Notes: a model not told the origin generated them from the letters alone. Counted from the stretch's first letter, positions 25,460 to 34,778 are shown. The stretch is 64,000 nt of DNA from an uncultured Roseobacter sp. (GCF_947493125.1 NZ_CANLQB010000008.1:51075-115074); one strand, 5' to 3'. Numbers and translations: made by a program.

Positions 25460-26335
25460 ATGAGAAATCTGGACATCACCACGTTGCGATCTTTCGTTGC
25501 GGTTGCCGATGCGGGCGGGGTCACGCGAGCCGCGGGCTTTCTGCATCTGACCCAGTCTGCGGTGTCCATGCAGCTCAAGCGGCTGGAAGAACTGCTGGAT
25601 GTCGAGCTGCTGGACCGGTCGGGACGCACCATTGCGTTGACCGCATCCGGGGAACAGCTGTTGACCTATGCGCGGCGCATGGTGGCTCTAAACGATGAGG
25701 TAATCGGGCGGCTGACGGATCAGGCCTATGAGGGCGAGATCATCCTCGGGGTGCCGCATGACATTGTCTATCCGGTCATCCCGCAGGTACTGAAGCAATT
25801 TCATGTGGCGTTTCCGCGCGTGCGGGTGCGGCTGGTGTCGTCCTATACGCGGGCGCTGAAGGAGATGTTCGAGAAGGGCGAATGCGATCTGATCCTGACG
25901 ACCGAGAAGATGGTCGGCAGCGGTGGCGAGGTTCTCGACGACAAGCCGCTGCGGTGGATCGGGGCGCCCGGGGGTGCGGCCTGGCGACAGACGCCGCTGA
26001 AACTGGCCTTCGGACGGCTCTGTACCTTTCGCCCGCATGTGGTGGAGGCGCTCGATCTGGCCGGTATTCCCTGGGAAGTGATGGTGGAAACCGAAAGCGA
26101 CCGCACCATCGAAGCGACGGTAAGCGCAGATCTGGCAGTGCACACGATGATCGAAGGAACGGAGCCACCGCATCTGGAACGGGTGGAGCACGGCGGCGCG
26201 CTGCCGGACCTGCCGAGCCAGCTGATCAACCTTTACGGTGCGCAATCGAGCAAGAACGTCATGCACGACAGCCTGGCCGATTTCCTGCGGCGGGCCTTCT
26301 CCAAGGTTGACAGCGCGCGGTTGAAGATCGCCTGA
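25460..26335 (+). CDS. LysR-family transcriptional regulator
   Basis: This 291-residue regulator has an N-terminal winged helix-turn-helix (LRSFVAVADAGGVTRAAGFLHLTQSAVSMQLKRLE pattern, here described by its ends LRSFV and KRLEE). An effector domain starts near GEIILGVPHD. The start at 25460 is set by an AGAGG ribosome site; upstream in-frame ATGs lack one. It is divergent from the DUF1127 gene, its most likely target. Confidence 0.9.
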   Translation: MRNLDITTLRSFVAVADAGGVTRAAGFLHLTQSAVSMQLKRLEELLDVELLDRSGRTIALTASGEQLLTYARRMVALNDEVIGRLTDQAYEGEIILGVPHDIVYPVIPQVLKQFHVAFPRVRVRLVSSYTRALKEMFEKGECDLILTTEKMVGSGGEVLDDKPLRWIGAPGGAAWRQTPLKLAFGRLCTFRPHVVEALDLAGIPWEVMVETESDRTIEATVSADLAVHTMIEGTEPPHLERVEHGGALPDLPSQLINLYGAQSSKNVMHDSLADFLRRAFSKVDSARLKIA

Positions 26336-26852
26336 CCCGCGACCGGTCGCCGGTGAGCGGACAGATTCGAGCCGCTCACGCGGAGTTTGCGACCGGCAAG
26401 GCGGAAATCTTTGCGCTTGGTCCGGCGGGATTTTGCCAATATCTGCCGAAAGAGACGATTTCCGCCGATGCGTGAGCGCGGGTGACAACCGGCCGATCGC
26501 GCGGCTGTCAGAATTCTAGCCAGCGTGGAAAACTACGCCTTAATCGGCCCTAAAATCAACTTTAAATTGAATTAATCCAGATAAATTTGACCAAATGCAC
26601 AAAATTTTAATCGAATATTGGGATGCTCGGTTTCGTCTCAAAAACGTCTGATTTCATGGGAAAAGACGCGTCATGATTGTTTTGTAGGCTCAGCCGCTCA
26701 CGCTATTGGGAGGCGATAATGATTGATCGGAGGTCGTTTTTCTCTATTGTTCGGCGGCAGAACGGTTTGTGGTGATCGCGGCTAGGTTGTGCCAATGATG
26801 CAGTCCGGTCGAAAGGCCACCTTTTAACAAGGTCAATGCAAAGGATAAGCAA
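26336..26852. other. 517-bp A/T-rich intergenic region
   Basis: The first 50 bp hold a 12-bp palindrome (GCGACCGGTCGC, 26339-26350) and an inverted repeat (GTGAGCGG 26353-26360 with CCGCTCAC 26372-26379) that may end the LysR transcript. From about 26510 to 26760 the sequence is far more A/T-rich than its neighbours. A tiny frame with a GGGAGG ribosome site (26719-26775, 18 codons) could be a leader peptide. No larger gene is seen. Confidence 0.6.
26719..26775 (+). CDS. Possible 18-residue leader peptide
   Basis: A short frame, MIDRRSFFSIVRRQNGLW, follows a GGGAGG site with 5-nt spacing. It ends 77 bp before the XRE regulator. The support is only the ribosome site and location. Confidence 0.25.
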   Translation: MIDRRSFFSIVRRQNGLW

Positions 26853-27224
26853 ATGGTACATGTCGTTGATGTTCACGTTGGGAAGCGCATTCGGCAGCGG
26901 CGCTGGCTGGTTGGGATGACGCAGCAGAAGCTGGCCGAGTGTGTCGGGATCAAGTTCCAGCAGATCCAGAAATACGAGACGGGTGCCAACCGGGTCAGTG
27001 CGTCACGCCTTTGGGACATTGCGGATGCGCTGGAAGTGGATGTGGCCTTCTTCTTCGAGGGTCTGAAGTCCGATGACAGCGGTGACGCGCATCAGGACGC
27101 CATTCCGGCGGATATGATGGGTGACAAGGAAGCAATGGACCTTGTGCGGTCCTACTACGCCATTCCGGAGAACCAGCGGCGCCGTCTCTTTGAGCTCGCC
27201 CGGGTGTTGAGCGACGTCGCCTGA
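26853..27224 (+). CDS. XRE-family helix-turn-helix regulator
   Basis: This 123-residue regulator has a Cro/C1-type helix-turn-helix at about 10-65 (GKRIRQRRWLVGMTQQKLAE, then FQQIQKYETGANRVSASRL). A short acidic linker and a C-terminal helix (LVRSYYAIPENQRRRLFELA) follow, a pattern common to a widespread alphaproteobacterial group. An AAGGA ribosome site precedes the ATG. It stands alone after a long A/T-rich region, so autoregulation is likely. Targets are unknown. Confidence 0.88.
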   Translation: MVHVVDVHVGKRIRQRRWLVGMTQQKLAECVGIKFQQIQKYETGANRVSASRLWDIADALEVDVAFFFEGLKSDDSGDAHQDAIPADMMGDKEAMDLVRSYYAIPENQRRRLFELARVLSDVA

Positions 27225-27323
27225 GGCCCGGCTGAACCGCCCGCCGCGAAAAAGATGCCCCGGGGCCGATGAGATATCGGCAGGGGCCTTGCGTCAGAGG
27301 AATGCTGCTGTCACCAGTCTGCC

Positions 27324-28136
27324 ATGACGCATACCCGACACTCTCATGACATCGCCGCGCTTGATGCAACCGCCCGGCACATGGCTGACGCCGCACGGGC
27401 GGCAATCCTGCCGTACTTTCGGGCGCGCGATCTCACCCCCGACAACAAGCTCGATGAGGGATATGACCCGGTGACCGAGGCGGATCGGGGCGCGGAACGG
27501 GCGATGCGCGCGATCCTCTCCAAGGAGAGGCCAGACGACGCCATTCTGGGAGAAGAATATGGGGCGTCGGCAGGCAGCAGCGGTCTCACATGGGTGCTGG
27601 ACCCGATCGACGGAACGCGGGCGTTTGTCAGCGGCACACCGACCTGGGGCGTGCTGATCGCCGTTTCGGATGCCGAGGGCCCGTTTTATGGGCTTATAGA
27701 TCAACCCTATATCGGCGAGCGATTTGTCGGTTGTGCCGGCAAGGCCGAGCTGACGAGCCCTGCCGGGGTCAGATCGCTGTCGACGCGGGCGACATCGGAA
27801 TTGAGTGAAGCCATCGTGTTCACGACGTTCCCCGAAGTGGGCACACCTCAGGAGGGGGCGGCGTTTCGAGCCGTGGCCGAGCAGGCCAAGCTGACACGAT
27901 ATGGTATGGATTGTTACGCCTATGCTCTGTTGGCCGCCGGGCAGATTGATCTGGTCATCGAGTCGGGGCTTCAAGCCTACGACATTCAGGCGCCGATCGC
28001 GCTCATCGAGGCGGCCGGAGGTGTTTTGACCAATTGGGAGGGGGCCGCCGCGCATGATGGCGGACGGGCGCTTGCGGCTGCCAATGCCGAGATCCATGCA
28101 AAAGCCCTCGCCGTGCTGCAAGACACGCTGGCATGA
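27324..28136 (+). CDS. hisN: Histidinol-phosphatase, inositol-monophosphatase fold
   Basis: This 270-residue magnesium-dependent phosphatase has the IMPase motifs DPVTEADRGAE, GEEYG, WVLDPIDGTRAFVSG and YDIQAPIALIEAAGG. The sequence matches the HisN-type histidinol-phosphatases used by actinobacteria and alphaproteobacteria. A general inositol-phosphate phosphatase is the alternative. It overlaps the next gene by 4 nt. Confidence 0.85.
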   Translation: MTHTRHSHDIAALDATARHMADAARAAILPYFRARDLTPDNKLDEGYDPVTEADRGAERAMRAILSKERPDDAILGEEYGASAGSSGLTWVLDPIDGTRAFVSGTPTWGVLIAVSDAEGPFYGLIDQPYIGERFVGCAGKAELTSPAGVRSLSTRATSELSEAIVFTTFPEVGTPQEGAAFRAVAEQAKLTRYGMDCYAYALLAAGQIDLVIESGLQAYDIQAPIALIEAAGGVLTNWEGAAAHDGGRALAAANAEIHAKALAVLQDTLA

Positions 28137-29473
28137 CACGGCTGCTGCTGCGTGGTGCGGATCATCTGCTGACGATGGATGACGCGCGCCGGGAATTGCG
28201 CGGCGCCGATGTGCTCATCGAAGACGGTGTGATTTGTGAGATCGGCGTGGGCCTGCAATCGGGTGCAGCCGTCGTGGATACTTCGGGCTGCGTGGTCACG
28301 CCGGGGCTGGTGAACACCCATCATCATCTTTACCAGACGCTGACGCGCGCGGTGCCGGCGGCGCAGGATGCGTTGCTCTTCGGCTGGCTCGAGACGCTCT
28401 ATCCAATCTGGTCGCACGTCACGCCGGAGCATGTCTTCACGTCCGCGCAGGTTGGTCTGGCGGAGCTGGCGCTGTCCGGCTGCACGTTGAGCAGTGACCA
28501 CCTCTATCTCTACCCAAATGGTGTGCGGCTGGAGGATACGATTCATGCGGCGGCTGAGGTCGGTTTGCGGTTTCAGCCCACGCGTGGTGCGATGAGCATC
28601 AGCCGGTCGGCGGGCGGGTTGCCGCCGGATGATCTGGTGGAGCAGGAGCAGGATGTTCTGGACGACTGCATCCGCGTCGTCGATGCCTTTCACGACCCGT
28701 CTCCCGGCTCCATGTGCCGGGTTGGTCTGGCACCCTGTTCCCCCTTTTCCGTGAGCCGCGACCTGATGCGGCAGGTGGCGCTGCTGGCGCGGGAGAAGGG
28801 GGTGATGCTGCACACCCATCTGGCGGAAAACGACGAGGATGTGGCCTATTCGCTGGAGCGGTTCGGCTGCCGTCCGGGCCGATATGCCGAAGAGCTCGGC
28901 TGGGTCGGGCGCGACGTCTGGCATGCCCATTGCGTTAAGCTCGACGCGGAGGAGATTGCGCTCTTTGCGCGAACAGGCACTGGCGTGGCGCATTGCCCCT
29001 GTTCGAATTGCCGGCTGGGCAGTGGCATCGCGCCGGTTGTCGCAATGCGGGACGCGGGTGTGCCGGTCGGGCTTGGCGTTGATGGTTCGGCGAGCAATGA
29101 CGCAGGCAATCTGGTGGCCGAAGCGCGGCAGGCGATGCTGTTGCAGCGGGTGGCGCAGGGGGCGGATGCGATGAGCGCGCGGGCGGCGCTGGAGATTGCA
29201 ACGCGCGGGGGCGCGGATGTCTTGGGACGGCCCGAGTGCGGGCGCATCGAGGTTGGCGCCCGTGCCGACATTGCCATCTGGGATGTCTCCGGTCTGGAGA
29301 CGGCCGGCAGCTGGGACCCGGCAGCGCTTCTGCTTGCAGGGCCGGTGACGGTGCGGGACCTCTTCGTCGAGGGGCGCGCAGTGGTGCGGGATGGAGAGAT
29401 CACAACGCTTGATCTGCCTGCACTGATCGCGCGGCAGTCCGAGATGACGCGGGCTCTGATGGAGGCGCTATGA
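28133..29473 (+). CDS. 8-oxoguanine deaminase (AtzB/TrzN-like amidohydrolase)
   Basis: This 446-residue amidohydrolase has the metal motifs NTHHHLYQTL, HTHLAEND, HAHCVKLD and GLGVDGSASND. Together with the start LLLRGADHLLTMD, it fits the 8-oxoguanine deaminases that turn 8-oxoguanine into uric acid. A different aromatic deaminase, such as a chlorohydrolase-like one, cannot be excluded. It faces a guanine deaminase gene, which supports a role in purine salvage or breakdown. Confidence 0.82.
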   Translation: MTRLLLRGADHLLTMDDARRELRGADVLIEDGVICEIGVGLQSGAAVVDTSGCVVTPGLVNTHHHLYQTLTRAVPAAQDALLFGWLETLYPIWSHVTPEHVFTSAQVGLAELALSGCTLSSDHLYLYPNGVRLEDTIHAAAEVGLRFQPTRGAMSISRSAGGLPPDDLVEQEQDVLDDCIRVVDAFHDPSPGSMCRVGLAPCSPFSVSRDLMRQVALLAREKGVMLHTHLAENDEDVAYSLERFGCRPGRYAEELGWVGRDVWHAHCVKLDAEEIALFARTGTGVAHCPCSNCRLGSGIAPVVAMRDAGVPVGLGVDGSASNDAGNLVAEARQAMLLQRVAQGADAMSARAALEIATRGGADVLGRPECGRIEVGARADIAIWDVSGLETAGSWDPAALLLAGPVTVRDLFVEGRAVVRDGEITTLDLPALIARQSEMTRALMEAL

Positions 29474-29895
29474 AGTTGATTTGGATGGTCGTGGTTCTCT
29501 TTGGTCTCGGTGTCGGGGCGATGGCTGACACCCGTGTGACGCAGGCGCTCAATGACTATCGCGCGAGCCAGGGTCGGGCGCCCGTGACCTATTCCGCCAC
29601 GCTGGAGGCTGCGGCTGAGGCTCATGCGACGGATATGGCGGCGCGCGGTTTCTTCGATCACCGGGGCAGCGATGGATCGACCGTGGGCACACGGGTGCGG
29701 CAGCAGGGCTACGGCTGGTGTTTCGTCGCTGAAAACATCGCGCAGGGGCAGGCGTCGCTGGCCGATGTGATGCAGGCCTGGGCAGAGTCGCGCGGGCACC
29801 GCCGTAACATGCTGTCGCGGCAGGCGCAGGAGTTTGCGCTGGTCGAGGCGCCGGGGCGCCTCTGGGTCATGGTGCTGGCGGCGCCTGGCTGCTGA
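29470..29895 (+). CDS. Secreted CAP (SCP/PR-1) domain protein
   Basis: This 141-residue protein has an N-terminal signal peptide (cleavage near GAMAD) and a compact CAP domain. Motifs are ALNDYRASQGRAP, HATDMAARGFFDHRGSDGS, AENIAQGQ and WAESRGHRRNML. The family His/Glu residues are present. Function in bacteria is mostly unknown. It overlaps the upstream deaminase by 4 nt although the roles look unrelated. Confidence 0.88.
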   Translation: MKLIWMVVVLFGLGVGAMADTRVTQALNDYRASQGRAPVTYSATLEAAAEAHATDMAARGFFDHRGSDGSTVGTRVRQQGYGWCFVAENIAQGQASLADVMQAWAESRGHRRNMLSRQAQEFALVEAPGRLWVMVLAAPGC

Positions 29896-29903
29896 AGCGG
29901 TCT

Positions 29904-31211
29904 CTAGGTGGTGTGCTTTCGGGGGCGCTTTTCTCCCGCGATCCAGACATCGGCGATGGCCCGGTCATCTCCCATCATGATGGTCGGGAAGAGCGCTTCC
30001 CAGATGTCCGCGGCTCCGGCTGTGCGTTGAGCGATGGCGGAGGTGGAGGCCAGATCGAGGATCGTGAGGTCGGCCTCGTATCCGGGGGCGAGTGTGCCGA
30101 TGTGGTCGTGCAGATGCAGGCTGCGGGCCGAGCCAGCGGTCGCAAGCCACAGCAGTTGGGCAGGGTGCAGAGACGTGCTGCGCAGCTGCGCGATCTCATA
30201 GGCGGCGGCCATGGTGCGCAGCATCGAAAAAGACGAGCCGCCACCGGTGTCGGTGGCCAGCCCAAGGGTGATGCGGCGTGCAGCGAGGCTGGCCACATCC
30301 ATCAGACCCGAGCCGATGAAGGTGTTGGAGGTGGGGCAATGCACCAGCGCGGCGCCGCTCTCGGCGATCCGGTCGACCTCGCGCGGCTCCAGATGGATGG
30401 CGTGGCCGAAGACGGCCCGCGCTCCGATGAGCCCATGCGCCTCGTAGGTGTCGAGATAATCGCGCGCATCCGGGAACAGGTCGCGCACCCAGGCGATCTC
30501 ATCCGGTTGCTCGCTGAGATGCGTCTGCATCAGACAGTCGGGATAGGCGCGCCAAAGAGCGCCAAGGGCGCTGAGCTGGTCAGGTGTTGACGTCGGCGAG
30601 AACCGCGGGGTGATGGCATAGCCCGCGCGGCCTTGCCCGTGCCAGCGCTCCAGGAGCCGCTTGCTGTCGTCATAGGCGGATTGCGCGGTATCGCGCAGGC
30701 CCTCGGGTGCGTTGCGGTCCATGCAGGTTTTGCCCGCGACCGTCCGCATGCGTCGCACCGCTGCCGCTTCGAAAAACGCGTCGACACTGTGGGCGTGGAT
30801 CGTGGTGTAGGAGCACAGGGTCGTGGTGCCGTGATCCAGCGCCAGATCCAGATGGCGCGCGGCGATCTCTGCGGCATAGGCGGGATCGGCAAGCCGCATC
30901 TCTTCGGGGAAGGTGTAGGTGTTCAGCCAGTCGATCAACCGCTTGCCCCAGCTCGCGATGATTGCCGTCTGCGGATAGTGCACATGGGCGTCCACGAACC
31001 CCGGGCAGATCAGGTGATCGCCATAGTCCTGCACCGCAGCCTGTGGATGCGCGCGGCGCAGCAGATCGCGGTTGCCAACGGCGCGGATCAGGCCATCTTC
31101 GATCAGAACGGCGCCTGCGCTGTCGATCTGCACCGCATCCTGCCAGGGATTCAGCAGCGGATTGCCATGGGCCACGAAGGTCTGGCCGAGAAGAAGCGTG
31201 GGGCGGGTCAT
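29904..31211 (-). CDS. guaD: Guanine deaminase
   Basis: This 435-residue amidohydrolase converts guanine to xanthine. Motifs are PGFVDAHVHYPQTAI, MQTHLSEQPDEIAWV, HCPTSNTFIGSG and GLATDTGGGSSFSML, all typical of GuaD. It converges with the CAP gene and lies opposite the 8-oxoguanine deaminase. Confidence 0.92.
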   Translation of the reverse strand: MTRPTLLLGQTFVAHGNPLLNPWQDAVQIDSAGAVLIEDGLIRAVGNRDLLRRAHPQAAVQDYGDHLICPGFVDAHVHYPQTAIIASWGKRLIDWLNTYTFPEEMRLADPAYAAEIAARHLDLALDHGTTTLCSYTTIHAHSVDAFFEAAAVRRMRTVAGKTCMDRNAPEGLRDTAQSAYDDSKRLLERWHGQGRAGYAITPRFSPTSTPDQLSALGALWRAYPDCLMQTHLSEQPDEIAWVRDLFPDARDYLDTYEAHGLIGARAVFGHAIHLEPREVDRIAESGAALVHCPTSNTFIGSGLMDVASLAARRITLGLATDTGGGSSFSMLRTMAAAYEIAQLRSTSLHPAQLLWLATAGSARSLHLHDHIGTLAPGYEADLTILDLASTSAIAQRTAGAADIWEALFPTIMMGDDRAIADVWIAGEKRPRKHTT

Positions 31212-31316
31212 ATCCTCTCTCTATGGCCTTCGCGGGGCCGCTACAACGGGGAAGCGGGCGCCATTGTATCCGATCAGGCGGGCCCCTATGGTCTGCCCAA
31301 AGCAGGGGAGAGGCGC

Positions 31317-32708
31317 ATGTCAGAGCAGGCCGTGGAGCAGGAGCCGGATGTCGAGGATGAGGCCTATGTGCTGGGTCCCAAGGCGGTTGCGGCGATCCTC
31401 TATGCGGTGGATATTGACGACGCCGCCAAGCTCACGGAGCTGATGGAGCCGCTGCATCCGGCGGACATCGCAGACCTTCTGGAGCAGATCAACGCCTTTG
31501 ATCGCTCGCGACTGATCCGTCTCTACGGGCGGGAGTTTGACGGCGAGATCCTCTCGGAACTGGACGAGGCGATCCGCGAAGACGTCATTGCGGTTCTGAC
31601 CCCGCAGGTGCTGACCCAGGCCGTGCGCGACATGGACAGCGACGATGTGGTCGACCTGGTGGAGGATCTGGAGGATCACCAGCAGGAAGCGATCCTCGAA
31701 GCGCTGCCCGACGCCGACCGCATGGCGGTGCAGCAGGCGCTGAGCTATCCGGAGTTCTCCGCCGGGCGCCTGATGCAGCGCGAGGTGGTCATGGCGCCGG
31801 AGCACTGGACGGTGGGCGAGGCGATCGACTATCTGCGCAGCACGCCTGAGGACGAGCTGCCCGCCCAATTCTATCACATTGTGCTGGTGGACCCGCGCCT
31901 GCACCCCATCGGCAATGTGACCCTGGGCAAGCTGATGCGATCCAAGCGCGAGACGCGGCTGATCGACATCCAGGAGGAGACATTCCAGACGATCCCGGTG
32001 CTGCAGGACGAATCCGATGTGGCATATGCGTTCAACCAGTATCACCTGATCTCGGCTCCCGTGGTTGACGATGAGGAGCGGCTGATTGGGGTGATCACCA
32101 TCGATGACGCGATGGCGGTGCTGGATGAGGAGCATGAGGAAGACATTCTGCGTCTGGCCGGCGTGGGCGAGGGCTCTCTGTCGGACCGGGTGGTAGAGAC
32201 CACCAAGCAGCGGCTGCCCTGGCTGGCGGTGAACCTGGTGACCGCAATCGCGGCAAGCCTGGTCATCGCGCAGTTCGAGGCGGCGATTGCGCAGATTGTG
32301 GCCTTGGCCGTGCTGATGCCCATCGTGGCCTCCATGGGCGGCAATGCGGGCACCCAATCGCTGACCGTGGCCGTGCGCGCGATTGCGACGAAGGACCTCA
32401 CGGGCGCCAATGTCTGGCGCGTCATTCGGCGCGAGGTGCTGGTGGGGCTGATCAACGGGGTGATCTTCGCGGTGGTCATGGGCATCGTGGGCGTGCTGTG
32501 GTTCGGCTCGCCCGCCTTGGGCTATGTGATCGCCGCGGCGATGGTGATCAACCTCGTGGTGGCGGGACTTGCCGGCACCGTGATTCCGGTGATCCTGGAA
32601 CGTGTCGGGATCGACCCGGCGTTGGCCTCAGGTGCATTTGTGACCACGGTGACGGATGTGGTGGGCTTTTTTGCCTTTCTCGGGCTGGCGGTTGTGGTCC
32701 TCCTGTGA
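31317..32708 (+). CDS. mgtE: Magnesium transporter MgtE
   Basis: This 463-residue channel has an N-terminal superhelical domain (about 25-135, LHPADIADLLEQI and EDLEDHQQEAILEALP), two CBS domains (about 145-270) and five C-terminal transmembrane helices. The pore helix region holds PIVASMGGNAGTQSLTVAVR. The start is chosen at 31317, where the N-terminal domain begins; longer frames upstream run through the guaD start region. It overlaps the cyclo-ligase gene by 4 nt. Confidence 0.94.
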   Translation: MSEQAVEQEPDVEDEAYVLGPKAVAAILYAVDIDDAAKLTELMEPLHPADIADLLEQINAFDRSRLIRLYGREFDGEILSELDEAIREDVIAVLTPQVLTQAVRDMDSDDVVDLVEDLEDHQQEAILEALPDADRMAVQQALSYPEFSAGRLMQREVVMAPEHWTVGEAIDYLRSTPEDELPAQFYHIVLVDPRLHPIGNVTLGKLMRSKRETRLIDIQEETFQTIPVLQDESDVAYAFNQYHLISAPVVDDEERLIGVITIDDAMAVLDEEHEEDILRLAGVGEGSLSDRVVETTKQRLPWLAVNLVTAIAASLVIAQFEAAIAQIVALAVLMPIVASMGGNAGTQSLTVAVRAIATKDLTGANVWRVIRREVLVGLINGVIFAVVMGIVGVLWFGSPALGYVIAAAMVINLVVAGLAGTVIPVILERVGIDPALASGAFVTTVTDVVGFFAFLGLAVVVLL

Positions 32709-33283
32709 GCGATCTGAGGGAACGAAAGGCGCAGGCGCGGGCCGACGGGTTCGCGCGGCGCAAGGCAGCTCATGCCGCCGACCCGGGCACCGGGGCAGGG
32801 GAGCTTTCGGCGTTTCTGGCGGGGCATCGCGGCGTGCCGCTCTCGGGCTATATGCCGATCCGGACAGAGATCGACCCGCTGCCCGCCATGGCGGAGGCAG
32901 CGGCCTATGGGCCGGTTGGTATTCCTGTGATCCTCGGGGCCGGGCAGCCGTTGAAATTCGCCTTGTGGGAGCCCGACATGCCGCTGGTGCAAGGCGCCTT
33001 TGGGGCGCGTATCCCGGAGGTGCCGGAGTTCTTCGAGCCTGAGATCGTGATTGTCCCGCTGGTGGCCTTTGATGCGCGGGGCGGGCGGCTGGGCTACGGC
33101 GGCGGGTTCTATGACCGGACGCTGGAGCAATTGCGCGCCCAACGCCCGACGCTGGCCATAGGCTTTGCCTATGCGGCCCAGCAGGCTGACGCCCTGCCGC
33201 TGGAGCCCACGGACCAGCGGCTTGATTTCATCGTGACCGAGGCAGGCATGACGGATCTGCGTCAGTCCTCGGACGCGTCATAA
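32705..33283 (+). CDS. 5-formyltetrahydrofolate cyclo-ligase
   Basis: This 192-residue enzyme converts 5-formyl-THF to 5,10-methenyl-THF using ATP. The C-terminal signature VPLVAFDARGGRLGYGGGFY and the early GYMPIRTEIDPLP are typical. The start is GTG in a GTGA overlap with mgtE. Its 3' end overlaps the convergent XRE gene by 22 nt. Confidence 0.92.
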   Translation: MSDLRERKAQARADGFARRKAAHAADPGTGAGELSAFLAGHRGVPLSGYMPIRTEIDPLPAMAEAAAYGPVGIPVILGAGQPLKFALWEPDMPLVQGAFGARIPEVPEFFEPEIVIVPLVAFDARGGRLGYGGGFYDRTLEQLRAQRPTLAIGFAYAAQQADALPLEPTDQRLDFIVTEAGMTDLRQSSDAS

Positions 33284-33501
33284 GTCAGGATATCGCCTGG
33301 CTGGCAGTCGAGCGCGTCGCAGATGCGCGCAAGTGTTTCGAACCGCACCCCCTTCACCTTCCCGGATTTCAGCAGCGAGACGTTCTGTTCGGTGATGCCC
33401 ACCCGCTCGGCCAGTTCCTTGGAACGCATCTTGCGGCGGGCCAGCATCACGTCCAGCGTCACGACGATCCGCTGATCCAGGTCTTCCTTGGGGTCAGACA
33501 A
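33262..33501 (-). CDS. YozG-like XRE helix-turn-helix protein
   Basis: This protein of about 79 residues contains one Cro/C1 helix-turn-helix: MLARRKMRSKELAERVGITE then QNVSLLKSGKVKGVRFETL, ending CQPGDILTYD. A TTG start at 33501, overlapping the upstream stop, is preferred; ATG starts at 33444 or 33552 are possible. HTH proteins of this type often sit beside a DUF2975 membrane protein, as here, and the pair is thought to act together in regulation. Confidence 0.82.
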   Translation of the reverse strand: MSDPKEDLDQRIVVTLDVMLARRKMRSKELAERVGITEQNVSLLKSGKVKGVRFETLARICDALDCQPGDILTYDASED

Positions 33502-34060
33502 AGGCCTTGTTTTCCTCTGCCAGATGCGCAGCATCGACCATGATATGCCCAAGGGCGACCAGCATCAGCCCCAGTGTGATTGCATAGATGTCACCCTCCT
33601 TGAAACTCAAGCCAAAGGTGATCCCCGTTGGATCGGCCCAATAGCGCAGGACCGCACCGGCAATCCCGTCGACGATCATGCTGATCGGGACTATCAGCAC
33701 CAGCACCCAGCCGACACGCCGCAGGCGCAGGGCGGTGACCTGCGTGAAGATGCCCGATGCTTCGCGGATGCCCGCAAAAAGTTGACGTATGAGAAACATC
33801 ATGGCCGCCCCCATGAAAACCGTGGTCAACCAGATCAGGCTTGCCAGTAACGCCGTTGCCGTCGTGAGGGTGAGGCCGCCGACCTCGATATCGAGGTGCT
33901 TGGTCAGTTCGCGGCCGAGATGCTGCGGATCTATGATCGACAGCAGGATGAAATAGACCGCGAAAATCAGCGCCAGATAGAGGGCCAGCGTGCTGCACCA
34001 GACGCCTGCACGGGCGGTGGCTGCGATTTTTGTCTGTCTGTCGAGTCGGTCGAACACCAT
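33494..34060 (-). CDS. DUF2975 membrane protein
   Basis: This 188-residue protein has four transmembrane helices (about 25-50, 70-95, 115-140, 155-175) and matches DUF2975. It overlaps its HTH partner by 8 nt. The start at 34060 has a GGAG site 7 nt upstream; an ATG 30 nt earlier lacks one. The role is unknown; the pairing suggests the membrane protein controls the regulator. Confidence 0.8.
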   Translation of the reverse strand: MVFDRLDRQTKIAATARAGVWCSTLALYLALIFAVYFILLSIIDPQHLGRELTKHLDIEVGGLTLTTATALLASLIWLTTVFMGAAMMFLIRQLFAGIREASGIFTQVTALRLRRVGWVLVLIVPISMIVDGIAGAVLRYWADPTGITFGLSFKEGDIYAITLGLMLVALGHIMVDAAHLAEENKAFV

Positions 34061-34166
34061 GTGTACTCCAAATAAAAACATTGCTTGCAAAAATTATCGT
34101 AAAACAATAATTCAAGCAAGCGTGAGGATAAGAAATTCCTCTCCTAATCATCATAAGAGGTTTCAT

Positions 34167-34775
34167 ATGAACTATCGAGAGCTGTTTTTATTCGGCGGTA
34201 TCATTGTGGCGCTGGCCGTGCCCGCCGACGCGCAGGATCGCTGGACGGGGTATTACTTCGGTCTGTCGATCGACAGTGTGGAGACTGACTCGCAAGTTGA
34301 CGGCAGCAGCGTGCACGATCTGTCGGACGAGGGCACCAATCTGGGCATTTACGCAGGCTATGGCATTCGGCGGGGCCGGAACTTTGTCTGGACGCCCGAG
34401 GTGACGCTGTCGCGCCTCGAAACCAACGGTGGCGCGTCAGATGCCACCTTGGGAACGACCGACTTTGACGGATCCTTCCTGCTGGAGCCCCGGATACGCG
34501 CCGGATACGCCACCGAGCGGTTCTATCTCTATGGTATCCTCGGGTTGGGCATCACCGATGCGGGGCTGCGTCCCGCCGGGTCAGACGAGGATGAGCTGAT
34601 TGGATCCTTTGGCCTAGGGGTGGGGGCCGAAGTTGCCATCAATGATCAATGGTCGACCCGGGTCGAAGCCATTCATCGCGAGTGGAACGCGTCCAAACAG
34701 GACTTCAACGGACGGCTTCGGGAGACCGAAACCGACACAACGGTGCTGCGCATCGGTCTCACGCGTCGGTTCTAG
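34167..34775 (+). CDS. Outer-membrane beta-barrel protein
   Basis: This 202-residue protein has a signal peptide (cleavage near PADAQD). Alternating beta strands follow, such as WTGYYFGLSIDSVETDSQ, NLGIYAGYGIRRGRNFVWTP and RIRAGYATERFYLYGILGLG. It ends TVLRIGLTRRF with a terminal Phe, the mark of proteins inserted by Bam. It is an OmpA/Omp25-like eight-stranded barrel. It is divergent from the DUF2975 gene across 106 A/T-rich bp and may be its target. Confidence 0.85.
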   Translation: MNYRELFLFGGIIVALAVPADAQDRWTGYYFGLSIDSVETDSQVDGSSVHDLSDEGTNLGIYAGYGIRRGRNFVWTPEVTLSRLETNGGASDATLGTTDFDGSFLLEPRIRAGYATERFYLYGILGLGITDAGLRPAGSDEDELIGSFGLGVGAEVAINDQWSTRVEAIHREWNASKQDFNGRLRETETDTTVLRIGLTRRF

Positions 34776-34778
34776 GCG

